Below, in pieces: positions 7,286 through 14,176 of a DNA stretch of 14,360 bases. The translations under genes and the position numbers were made by a program. Below the pieces are notes generated by a model, which made no database searches, was not told where the DNA came from, and saw nothing but the letters and a program-made list of their open reading frames with translations. Numbering within the stretch: position 1 is the stretch's first letter; each line of letters begins with the position of its first letter. Origin of the DNA: Accumulibacter sp. (GTDB lineage: Bacteria; Pseudomonadota; Gammaproteobacteria; Burkholderiales; Rhodocyclaceae); NCBI GenBank assembly GCA_031284185.1, contig JAITAJ010000238.1, positions 1 through 14,360 of the forward strand, read 5' to 3'.

Positions 7286-8311
7286 CTAGAGTTCGATCAT
7301 TACCTTGACGACATCTTCCTTTTTCTGGCTGAGAATGTCCAAACCTTCCTGTGTATGGTCGATATCCATCGTCTGGGTGATGAAGTCCGTCAAATCGAGA
7401 CCGCTATTGATCATATCGGCTGCCTCCCTGAAATCGTTCGTGGCATAGGTCATGGACCCATACATCGTCTGCTCGTTGAAGACGATCTGGTATGAATAAA
7501 ATGGGATTTTTTCGGTGATCATGGCGATGACGCCAATCTCCCCGTGTTTTCTGACACATGCCGACGCCTGATCGAGAATGTTGGCGGCGCCGGCCGCAAC
7601 CAGCGCCAGATCGGCCCCCTTGCCGCCGGTGAGTTTCTTGACTGCATCGACGACATCGGTTTCGAGCGGATCGAGCGCGAGCGTCGCGCCGCTTTTAATT
7701 GCCATGTCGAGGTTGAAGCGCGCCGTGTCGGTACAGACGATCTTTCTGTAACCCAAGTGTTTCGCCACCACCAGGCAAAGCAGGCCAATAGTCCCAGCGC
7801 CAAGGATTACCACGCAATCCTTTTCTTTCACGGTCGCCCGGCGCAACGCCCGTACGGCCACCGCCAGCGGCTCGATCATCGTACCCATCTCGTAGCTGAC
7901 GGCATCGTTCAGTTTGTAAACCGTCTTCTCGGGCGCATTGAAATACTGAACGAAGACCCCGATCCACTTGGCGGTCCCCGGCACGACCTTGCTGGAACAC
8001 AAATTCACCAGTCCCTGCCGGCAGAAATCGCACTCGCGACATCCATACTGCGGTTCGACGGTGACCCGGTCACCCAGTCTGATGTCTCGGACATCCTTGC
8101 CGATCTCGACGACGTCGCCCGCGATCTCGTGTCCGAGGATGGCAGGCGGCTTGCGAAAGGCATGGGTTCCCCGGAATAAATGCAGATCGGAGCCGCACAC
8201 ACCAACCGTCCGTACCCTGATGAGAACCTCATCATCCCTGATCGAAGGTCTTTCGATTTCCTCGATCGACACCTTTCCCACGTCTGTTACAAAAGCGGCC
8301 TTCATTTTCAT
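7286..8311 (-). CDS. Zinc-dependent medium-chain alcohol/polyol dehydrogenase
   Basis: An NAD(P)-dependent MDR-superfamily oxidoreductase resembling the threonine/sorbitol/butanediol dehydrogenase group, 341 residues as usual. The catalytic-zinc ligands Cys39, His61 and Glu62 (GHEIAGDVVEIG) are present, with Glu146 in the EPL motif. The structural-zinc cysteines are Cys91, Cys94, Cys97 and Cys105, and the nucleotide-binding GAGTIG is at 170-175, so both zinc sites look intact. The ATG at 8311 has AAGGGG at good spacing; a second ATG lies two codons on. It is the first gene of the cassette, 105 bp upstream of dctP, and divergent from the GntR regulator. It probably oxidises the compound imported by the TRAP system, or its first product. 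The specific substrate (sugar acid, polyol or hydroxy acid) is not determinable here. Confidence 0.93.
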   Translation of the reverse strand: MKMKAAFVTDVGKVSIEEIERPSIRDDEVLIRVRTVGVCGSDLHLFRGTHAFRKPPAILGHEIAGDVVEIGKDVRDIRLGDRVTVEPQYGCRECDFCRQGLVNLCSSKVVPGTAKWIGVFVQYFNAPEKTVYKLNDAVSYEMGTMIEPLAVAVRALRRATVKEKDCVVILGAGTIGLLCLVVAKHLGYRKIVCTDTARFNLDMAIKSGATLALDPLETDVVDAVKKLTGGKGADLALVAAGAANILDQASACVRKHGEIGVIAMITEKIPFYSYQIVFNEQTMYGSMTYATNDFREAADMINSGLDLTDFITQTMDIDHTQEGLDILSQKKEDVVKVMIEL

Positions 8312-8587
8312 TCACGCATCCCCTTCGGCAAATGAACGCCCGTCAGTCACATCCACATGCAGGAAAGCACGCAACCCATCTCGACACCAGACCTTTCGAC
8401 ACAGGGAATCACATGCGGGAATCACATGCGTTTACCGACAAGCCATCATATCTGTAATACGTAATAATATATCTTTTAGATGTGATCACAGCGTTTTTTC
8501 GTATAGAATCACGAATCCGAGAAAATTTCAAGGCCAAAGGACGAAATAATTTATGGCGCGCAGCGCCGGTCGCTGGACTGCCGTCTG
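8312..8587. promoter_or_regulatory. Divergent control region between the dehydrogenase-TRAP cassette and gntR
   Basis: Contains an AT-rich core (about 8445-8510) in a GC-rich background, a perfect 10-bp palindrome TGTGATCACA (8481-8490), and a perfect tandem duplication of GGGAATCACATGC (8404-8416 and 8417-8429). A further CACATGC lies at 8354-8360. The shared half-site, TGTGAT(T) on the minus strand, makes these candidate operators for the adjacent GntR/FCD regulator or for a CRP/FNR-type factor. A single -10/-35 pair for the dehydrogenase gene cannot be chosen confidently. Confidence 0.45.
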
Positions 8588-8616
8588 TTAAAGTGACTAC
8601 ATATACCTGATATTTT
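8588..8616 (+). promoter_or_regulatory. Candidate promoter of the GntR regulator gene
   Basis: TTAAAG (8588-8593) and TATTTT (8611-8616) are separated by 17 bp and predict a start at about 8623, within two bases of the ATG at 8625. That fits the absence of any Shine-Dalgarno sequence before this gene. Weak hexamers, so low confidence. Confidence 0.3.
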
Positions 8617-8624
8617 TCATCACC

Positions 8625-9359
8625 ATGATTCACGAACTGGTCACGCCTTTACAGCGGCAAACCTTGAGCGCCAACGTTTATGAACAGCTCAAGGATATCC
8701 TGATGTCCGGGAAGATGATGCCGGGGCAACAACTGTCCCTGCGTTCGACCGCCGATGCGCTGAATGTGAGCGTCATGCCGGTGCGCGAGGCGACACAGCG
8801 GCTCGTCGCCGAAAATGCGCTTGAGATCGGGCCAAGCCGCATGATTCGCGTGCCCATGATGACAGAAAGTCAGTTCCGGGAAATCACGAGCATCCGCATC
8901 AATCTCGAAGGGTTTGCCACGGAACAGGCCTGCAAGCACATCAACGAGGACTACCTGGCCGATATCGAAACTCTCGATTCCGCTTTTGACAAGGAATTGA
9001 ACCAGGAAAATCCGGACAGCACCAAGTTGATCAGCATCAACAAGGATCTGCACTTCGCCATCTACAAGGCCTCGGAAATGCCAATGCTCCTTCAGTTGAT
9101 CGAAGCGTTGTGGTTACGCATCGGCCCTATCCTGAACTACGATCTGCGCTCCGGTTCAAAGCGGCTTGAAACCCGGGCGATCGCCGATCACCATACGCGG
9201 CTCGTGAAGACCCTGAGCCACCACAGCAAACTGATCAAGGCGCTGAAAGCGAGAGACGTGGAAGCGGCCAAGGCGGCGCTGCACAGCGACATCGAAACGG
9301 CGACGGAATTCATCATCTTTTCGGGCACGCTCCCCGCCGTCGACCAGACGCCGCCGTGA
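8625..9359 (+). CDS. GntR-family transcriptional regulator with FCD ligand domain
   Basis: A DNA-binding regulator of the FadR/VanR branch, 244 residues. Residues 12-75 form the winged helix-turn-helix (NVYEQLKDILMSGKMMPGQ, then LRSTADALNVSVMPVREATQRL). Residues 85-235 form the all-helical FCD effector domain, with candidate metal ligands Asp141/His143, His189-190 and His220, and the characteristic DLHFAIYKAS segment. It is transcribed divergently from the dehydrogenase-dctPQM cassette, so it most likely controls that cassette in response to the imported compound or an intermediate; in this family such control is usually repression. The ATG at 8625 begins the conserved region but lacks a ribosome-binding site. 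The inducer is unknown. Confidence 0.93.
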   Translation: MIHELVTPLQRQTLSANVYEQLKDILMSGKMMPGQQLSLRSTADALNVSVMPVREATQRLVAENALEIGPSRMIRVPMMTESQFREITSIRINLEGFATEQACKHINEDYLADIETLDSAFDKELNQENPDSTKLISINKDLHFAIYKASEMPMLLQLIEALWLRIGPILNYDLRSGSKRLETRAIADHHTRLVKTLSHHSKLIKALKARDVEAAKAALHSDIETATEFIIFSGTLPAVDQTPP

Positions 9360-9409
9360 TCCCATCCGAAAGGCGAAGAACCGGGGGCCGTCCGCCCTTC
9401 GTCTTCTGA

Positions 9410-10609
9410 TCAGCGCCTGGCGAGGATATCGCGGGTGTCGCGCGCGATCACCAGTTCCTCGTTGGTCGGCACGACCAGCACCTTGATCGGCGAATCGGCG
9501 GTGGATATCACGACTTCGCCGCCGCGCGCCTCGTTGGCCTTGGCATCCAGCCTGATGCCGAGCATGGTCAGCCGCTCGACGACCGAGGCCCGGAACACGA
9601 CGTCATTTTCTCCGATACCGCCGGTAAACACGATGGCGTCGACGCGCCCCAATTCGATGGCATAGGCACCGACGTACTTGAGCACGCGGTGACGCAACAC
9701 GTCGATGGCCAGCCTGGCGCGGGCATTGCCTTCCGCGGCGGCCTTGTGCAGATCGCGCATGTCGGAACTGACGCCGGAAATGCCCAGCAACCCGGATTTC
9801 TTGTTCAGGGCGTCGTCGATGTCGGCAAACGACATATCGACGTTGGCCGAAAGATAGCTCGAAATGCCGGCGTCGACGTCGCCGCAGCGCGTGCCCATGA
9901 CGACCCCTTCGAGCGGAGTCATGCCCATGCTGGTATCGAAGGATTTGCCGTTCCTGACCGCGGTGAACGACGAGCCGTTGCCCATGTGGCAGGTGATGCA
10001 GTTGAATTCGTCGCTGGCGATACCGAGTATCCGGGCCGCGCGTTCGGAAACGAAGCGATGCGAGGTGCCGTGGAAACCGTAACGGCGCACGTGATGCTTC
10101 TCGTACCACTCGTAGGGCAGCGCATAGACGTAAGATTCCGGCGGCATGGTGGCGTGAAACGAGGTATCGAACACGCCGACGTTCGGAACGCCGGGCAAGG
10201 CCCGGCGCATGGCCTCGATGCCGGTGATGTTGGGCGGATTGTGCAGCGGCGCGAGCGGAATGTTCTCCTTGAGCGCTTCGATCACCGCTTCCGTGATCAG
10301 CACCGAACCCGTGAATTTTTCGGCGCCATGCACGACGCGGTGGCCGATGGCGGCGATGTCCGACAGCGCCTCGATGACCCCGGTTCGCGGATCGATCAAC
10401 TTGTTCAGGACTTTCTTGATGGCCGCCTCATGGTCGGCGATATCCGCCGTTTCCCTGACTTTCCCGCCCTTGGCCGGCTCGTAGATCAGCACCGAGTCCC
10501 TCATGCCGATGCGCTCGACCAGACCCGCCGCCACCCGACGCTCGTCGCACATGTCGAGCAACTGATACTTGAACGACGAACTGCCGCAATTCAAAACGAA
10601 GACGAACAT
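9410..10609 (-). CDS. ackA: Acetate kinase
   Basis: Interconverts acetate plus ATP and acetyl phosphate plus ADP in the cytosol, partner of Pta. From the ATG at 10609 the product is 399 residues. The active-site residues known from Methanosarcina acetate kinase fall at identical numbers: Asn7 (NCGSSSFKYQ), Arg91, His123, Asp148 (VFDTSFH), His180 (RRYGFHGTSH), Arg241 and Glu384. The GNGSS and FTGGIGEND nucleotide-binding blocks are also present. Another ATG lies one codon upstream at 10612; GGGAG is 4 nt from it and 7 nt from 10609, so I prefer 10609. The frame stays open further upstream but the extension is unconserved. It is convergent with gntR, divergent from nrdJ, and separated from pta by the TRAP cassette. 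Confidence 0.97.
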   Translation of the reverse strand: MFVFVLNCGSSSFKYQLLDMCDERRVAAGLVERIGMRDSVLIYEPAKGGKVRETADIADHEAAIKKVLNKLIDPRTGVIEALSDIAAIGHRVVHGAEKFTGSVLITEAVIEALKENIPLAPLHNPPNITGIEAMRRALPGVPNVGVFDTSFHATMPPESYVYALPYEWYEKHHVRRYGFHGTSHRFVSERAARILGIASDEFNCITCHMGNGSSFTAVRNGKSFDTSMGMTPLEGVVMGTRCGDVDAGISSYLSANVDMSFADIDDALNKKSGLLGISGVSSDMRDLHKAAAEGNARARLAIDVLRHRVLKYVGAYAIELGRVDAIVFTGGIGENDVVFRASVVERLTMLGIRLDAKANEARGGEVVISTADSPIKVLVVPTNEELVIARDTRDILARR

Positions 10610-10612
10610 CAT

Positions 10613-10870
10613 TTTTCTCCCGAACCAAGCAAGAGGACATCGGAAAACATCGCGCCGGAAAACATCGTCATCGCGCCCGGCGCCCGTCATCCGGCAGACG
10701 TCCGGCGCGTCCATCGACGGCCGTCCCGCGAATCGACACCACGAAATTCTACGCCCAATTTTTGCCGCCCACGCCTCGCCGCCCGCGCCGACGCCGTTTT
10801 TTCCCCGCCCGCGTCTTTCTGGCGCAATTACATGATTCAACAGCTTTTTTGGTCGGCTGAAGCGAAAAAA
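10613..10870 (-). other. ackA upstream region with a 12-bp direct repeat
   Basis: No gene is supported here; open frames on both strands are compositional. A perfect direct repeat CGGAAAACATCG occurs at 10641-10652 and 10656-10667 (15-bp step), just upstream of the ackA ribosome-binding site. It could be an operator or leader element. I cannot pick a convincing ackA promoter. Homopolymer A/T patches at about 10797-10803 and 10845-10870 lie near the nrdJ control sites. Confidence 0.35.
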
Positions 10871-10917
10871 CAACTAAATATGGCGTTTTTCTTGCATTCC
10901 ACCACTATATATAGTAA
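10871..10917. promoter_or_regulatory. Pair of NrdR-box-like sites upstream of nrdJ
   Basis: The downstream site CCACTATATATAGTAA (10902-10917) holds a perfect 12-bp palindrome ACTATATATAGT. The upstream site CAACTAAATATGGCGT (10871-10886) matches that core at 9 of 12 positions. Their centres (10878.5 and 10909.5) are exactly 31 bp apart. NrdR, the general repressor of ribonucleotide reductase genes, is known to bind two such boxes spaced about three helical turns. Location next to an RNR gene and overlap with the promoter spacer strongly support the call. Confidence 0.8.
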
Positions 10918-10920
10918 ATT
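10892..10920 (+). promoter_or_regulatory. Candidate sigma70 promoter of nrdJ
   Basis: TTGCAT (10892-10897) and TAAATT (10915-10920) with a 17-bp spacer; the spacer carries the better NrdR box, so repressor binding would exclude RNA polymerase. Predicted start is about 10926-10928, giving a leader of roughly 132 nt before nrdJ. Confidence 0.5.
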
Positions 10921-10924
10921 CAGT

Positions 10925-11024
10925 CCTTGTCCGATTTTTCACATTCCATGACGCGCAACTCGTTTCCCTCCTCTGATTCCGGCATCGGAGACACTCCGGC
11001 GACGCTGAAATCGGACAGGCAAGG
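10925..11024 (+). ncRNA. Potential structured 5' leader of nrdJ (cis-regulatory RNA candidate)
   Basis: The leader can form a long-range stem: CCTTG-TCCGATTT (10925-10937) pairs with AAATCGGA (11008-11015) and CAAGG (11020-11024), 13 bp with a 4-nt bulge. Inside it lies a hairpin CGGAG-ACA-CTCCG (10986-10998), extendable by a U-G pair; an alternative TCCG-GCAT-CGGA competes with it. The 5' strand begins at the predicted transcript start. The AAGG sequestered by the stem is the only Shine-Dalgarno-like sequence before the short ORF at 11032. I do not see the conserved core of a cobalamin riboswitch. Structure is seen in sequence; function is inferred. Confidence 0.4.
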
Positions 11025-11031
11025 TCTCATC

Positions 11032-11055
11032 ATGGACACGCGCCAAGAAAGGTAA
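11032..11055 (+). CDS. Possible seven-codon upstream ORF / leader peptide of nrdJ
   Basis: ATG-GAC-ACG-CGC-CAA-GAA-AGG-TAA encodes MDTRQER. AAGG lies seven bases before its ATG (11021-11024). It ends three bases before the nrdJ ATG and is in the same frame. Its last sense codons, GAA-AGG, supply the nrdJ Shine-Dalgarno, so ribosomes on the short ORF would physically cover it, which suggests translational coupling. It could equally be a chance ATG in an RNA leader. No homology can be judged at this size. Confidence 0.3.
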   Translation: MDTRQER

Positions 11056-11058
11056 ACC

Positions 11059-13944
11059 ATGAGTCAGAACACGCAGCAGCTCTCCCTGGCCACGATCGCG
11101 GAAGTTCCCGAAATCGTTCCGCTGGCGGTACAGGAAATCGCCACCGAGGTTCTCATCGAAAAATATGCCAAGGGACCGGAAACCAGTGTTCACGACGTGC
11201 GCCGCCGCATCGCCAACGCGCTGGCCGCCAAGGAGGATGAAAAACATCGCGCGAAATGGGAAGAGCGTTTTCTTTGGGCGCAGGAAAACGGCTTCGTTCC
11301 GGCGGGCCGGATCAATTCCGCCGCCGGCACCACGCTGGCCGCCACCCTGATCAACTGTTTCGTGCAGCCGGTGGGCGATTCCATCGTCGAAATCGTCGAT
11401 GGACGGCCGGGCATCTACAGCGCCCTCGCGGAAGCCGCCGAAACCATGCGTCGCGGCGGCGGCGTGGGTTACGACTTTTCCTCGATCCGTCCGCACGGCG
11501 CGCAGGTCAAGGGCACGCAGTCGCGCGCCTCGGGGCCGGTGTCGTACATGCGCGTGTTCGACCGTTCGTGCGAGACGGTCGAATCCGCCGGCGCGCGCCG
11601 CGGCGCGCAGATGGGCGTGTTGCGCTGCGATCATCCCGACGTCGAGCTGTTCATCCACGCCAAGGACAGGGGCGATCTATCCAACTTCAACATTTCCATC
11701 GCCGTCTCCGATGCCTTCATGCAGGCGGTCGACAAGGATGGCGAGATCGAGCTTTGCCATCGCGCCGAACCCAGCGCCGACATCCGGCTTGGCGGCGCCT
11801 ATCGGCGCGACGACGGCATGTGGGTTTACCGCAAGATGCGCGCGCGCGATCTGTGGGATCAGGTGATGAAGTCGACCTACGATCACGCCGAGCCGGGAAT
11901 CCTCTTCCTCGACCGCATGAACAAAGACAACAACCTCAATTACTGTGAAGTCATCGAAGCCACCAATCCCTGCGCCGAACAACCGCTGCCGCCCTATGGC
12001 TGCTGCTGTCTCGGCTCGGTCAACCTGACGCTGTTCGTGCGCCGTCCTTTCTCCAACCAGGCCGAATTCGACTTCGACGCCTTTGGCGAAGTGATCAAGG
12101 TCTCCCAGCGCATGCTCGACAATGTTCTCGACGTGACGGCCTGGCCGCTCGAACGCCAGCGCAAGGAAGCGGCCAACAAGCGGCGCGTGGGCCTGGGCTT
12201 CACCGGCCTGGGCGACATGCTGTGCATGTTGGGTCTGCGCTACGACCGCCCGGAAGCCACCGCGATGGCCGCCCGGATATCCGAACGCATGCGCGACGCC
12301 GCCTATCTCGCTTCGATCGAACTGGCCAGGGAGCGCGGCGCCTTCCCGTTGTTCAACGCCGAGCTGTACCTGTCCGGCGGCAACTTCGCTTCGCGCCTGC
12401 CGTCCGACATCAAGGTGGAAATTCGCAGGCACGGCATCCGCAATTCGCATCTTCTATCCATCGCGCCGACCGGCACCATCTCGCTGGCCTTCGCCGACAA
12501 CGCCAGCAACGGCATCGAACCGCCCTTCTCCTGGACCTACAGCCGGAAAAAGCGCATGGTCGACGGAACCATCAAGGAATACGCGGTCGAAGACTACGCC
12601 TGGCGCCTGTACCGGCACCTGGGCGGCGACGTCGAGAACCTGCCCGACTATTTCGTGAGCGCGCTGGAAATCTCGGCCGAAGCGCACAAGAACATGGTCG
12701 CCGCCGTCGCCCCCTACATCGACACCTCGATCTCAAAGACGGTCAATGTTCCCGCCGACTATCCCTACGAGGACTTCCAGGACCTCTACATGAGCGCCTG
12801 GAAATCCGGCCTCAAGGGGCTGGCCACCTACCGCCCCAACAGCGTGCTCAGCGCCGTGCTCTCCGTCGAACCGCCCAAGCAGACCGAGGAAAGGAAGCAG
12901 CCGCAGGATTTCGTCAGCGGCGACGCCAACCGCCGCCTGTCGATCAAGAACCTGTCGGCTCCGGTTCTGGCCAGCCTGCGCTGGCCGGGCCGTCCGGAGC
13001 TGCCCGAAGGCAACATGGCGTGGACCTACATGATCGACCACGGTCACGGCAAGTTCGCCCTGTTCGTCGGTCACGTCGACCAGGAAGGCCATCCCTGGCC
13101 GTTCGAAGCCTGGGTCAACGGCCCGGCGCAGCCGCGCGGACTCGGCGCCGTGGCGAAGACGCTGTCGATGGACATGCGGGCCAACGATCACGGCTGGCTC
13201 AGGCTCAAGCTCGAATCGCTGGCCAGGACGCCCGACGGCGAAGGCTTCGACATGCCGTTTCCGCCGCATGGCGAGAGGAAGCGTATGCCCTCGGTCGTCT
13301 CCGCCGTGGCCCGCCTGATCGAATACCGGGTCGAGCAGTTGGGCGCGTTCAATAATGAAGGCCCGACGCCGGTACTCGACGCGCTGTTCAGCCTGAAGGA
13401 GCCGAAGACCGGGACCGACGGCACCCTGTCCTGGACGGTCGACGTGCTCAATCCGGCGACGGGTGAGGACTTCGTTCTCGGCCTCAAGGAAATCACCCTG
13501 CCCGACGGCGTCACGCGGCCGTATTCGGTGTGGCTCGCCGGCAACTATCTGCGCGCCCTCGATGGGCTGACCAAGCTCCTGTCGCTCGACATGCGCGTGC
13601 TCGATCCCGCCTGGATCGGCATGAAGCTCAGGAAGCTGCTCGAATATCCCGAGCCGCTCGGCGATCTCATGGCCTTCGTTCCCGGCACGCGCCGGCAGCG
13701 GACCTACCCGTCGACCGTGGCCTACATCGCCAGCCTGATCATTCATCGTTACGTCATGCTCGGCATCCTCGACGAAAACGGCTTCCCGCTGCAACAGATG
13801 GGCATTCTCGAAGCGCCGGACAGCAAGACCGCGCCCAAGCCGACCGCCGGGAAACTGTGTGGCGAGTGCGGCAATTTCACCATGATCCGCAAGGACGGCT
13901 GTGATTTCTGCACCGCTTGCGGCGCGGTGGGAACTTGCGGGTGA
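11059..13944 (+). CDS. nrdJ: Adenosylcobalamin-dependent (class II) ribonucleotide reductase
   Basis: Reduces ribonucleotides to deoxyribonucleotides using a cob(II)alamin-generated thiyl radical, so it works with or without oxygen. The 961-residue product has: an N-terminal region to about 90; redox Cys100 (NCFV); the radical loop NPCAEQPLPPYG with N303-x-C305-x-E307; Cys315-317 (GCCCLGSVNL), of which Cys316 lies at the spacing of the second redox cysteine; and APTGTIS at 469-475. The C-terminal part holds two related domains (about 651-762 and 788-902). It ends with a cysteine-rich tail Cys934/937/948/951/954/960 that probably re-reduces the active site. AAAGG precedes the ATG by six bases. 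Upstream NrdR-like boxes indicate regulation with DNA synthesis. It is a long form of the family, and no frameshift or lost catalytic residue is seen. Confidence 0.97.
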   Translation: MSQNTQQLSLATIAEVPEIVPLAVQEIATEVLIEKYAKGPETSVHDVRRRIANALAAKEDEKHRAKWEERFLWAQENGFVPAGRINSAAGTTLAATLINCFVQPVGDSIVEIVDGRPGIYSALAEAAETMRRGGGVGYDFSSIRPHGAQVKGTQSRASGPVSYMRVFDRSCETVESAGARRGAQMGVLRCDHPDVELFIHAKDRGDLSNFNISIAVSDAFMQAVDKDGEIELCHRAEPSADIRLGGAYRRDDGMWVYRKMRARDLWDQVMKSTYDHAEPGILFLDRMNKDNNLNYCEVIEATNPCAEQPLPPYGCCCLGSVNLTLFVRRPFSNQAEFDFDAFGEVIKVSQRMLDNVLDVTAWPLERQRKEAANKRRVGLGFTGLGDMLCMLGLRYDRPEATAMAARISERMRDAAYLASIELARERGAFPLFNAELYLSGGNFASRLPSDIKVEIRRHGIRNSHLLSIAPTGTISLAFADNASNGIEPPFSWTYSRKKRMVDGTIKEYAVEDYAWRLYRHLGGDVENLPDYFVSALEISAEAHKNMVAAVAPYIDTSISKTVNVPADYPYEDFQDLYMSAWKSGLKGLATYRPNSVLSAVLSVEPPKQTEERKQPQDFVSGDANRRLSIKNLSAPVLASLRWPGRPELPEGNMAWTYMIDHGHGKFALFVGHVDQEGHPWPFEAWVNGPAQPRGLGAVAKTLSMDMRANDHGWLRLKLESLARTPDGEGFDMPFPPHGERKRMPSVVSAVARLIEYRVEQLGAFNNEGPTPVLDALFSLKEPKTGTDGTLSWTVDVLNPATGEDFVLGLKEITLPDGVTRPYSVWLAGNYLRALDGLTKLLSLDMRVLDPAWIGMKLRKLLEYPEPLGDLMAFVPGTRRQRTYPSTVAYIASLIIHRYVMLGILDENGFPLQQMGILEAPDSKTAPKPTAGKLCGECGNFTMIRKDGCDFCTACGAVGTCG

Positions 13945-13975
13945 CTTCGATGGAATCGGCCTGCGCCCTTTTGTT

Positions 13976-14137
13976 CTAACCTTTTTTGTCCAGGCGCTCA
14001 CTAAAATAGTTACGCGCGACAGCCAGTGCCGGTAGTGTAAAAGGGGTAATGCTGAAAAGGTAGGGCTTGCCGCGCAGCCGGGTCGAATTCGGTCTTGGGA
14101 GGCTCGTAGAGGCGTTTTCCAGGGGCTGTGTTATCAT
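13976..14137 (-). CDS. Possible small hypothetical protein (53 aa)
   Basis: Unrecognised. The reading frame begins MITQPLENAS and ends with a hydrophobic and aromatic segment followed by a charged tail (PYLFSITPFTLPALAVARNY, then FSERLDKKG). The second half uses codons normal for this window (CTG-CGC-GGC-AAG-CCC-TAC). The ORF fills most of the gap between nrdJ and the PHP gene and is convergent with nrdJ. Against it: no good ribosome-binding site (only TAAG before the ATG), no recognisable family, and the first codons overlap a possible promoter for the downstream gene. It could be a real short protein or a chance frame. Confidence 0.35.
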   Translation of the reverse strand: MITQPLENASTSLPRPNSTRLRGKPYLFSITPFTLPALAVARNYFSERLDKKG

Positions 14138-14176
14138 TCTTAGCTTTAGTTTTTTTCCGAACGGCCCTTGTATTCC

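Noticed and set aside
9360..9409. Possible terminator between convergent gntR and ackA
   Set aside because: CGAAG/CTTCG and GGGC/GCCC pairings exist, but the stem is interrupted by a large internal loop and no T-run follows on either strand.
10613..10873. N-terminal extension of AckA (487 aa frame)
   Set aside because: The extension is low-complexity. From 10609 the active-site residues fall at the exact numbering of characterised acetate kinases, and a ribosome-binding site is present.
9689..10951. 420-codon plus-strand ORF opposite ackA
   Set aside because: Shadow of ackA; acetate kinase motifs on the minus strand account for the region fully.
10925..11058. Cobalamin riboswitch before nrdJ
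   Set aside because: Expected from function, but I could not find the conserved B12-box-like core. I report a structured leader without assigning a ligand.
12733..14001. 422-codon minus-strand ORF opposite nrdJ
   Set aside because: Shadow of nrdJ; the translation is rich in His, Arg and Gly with no domain, while the plus strand encodes a continuous NrdJ.
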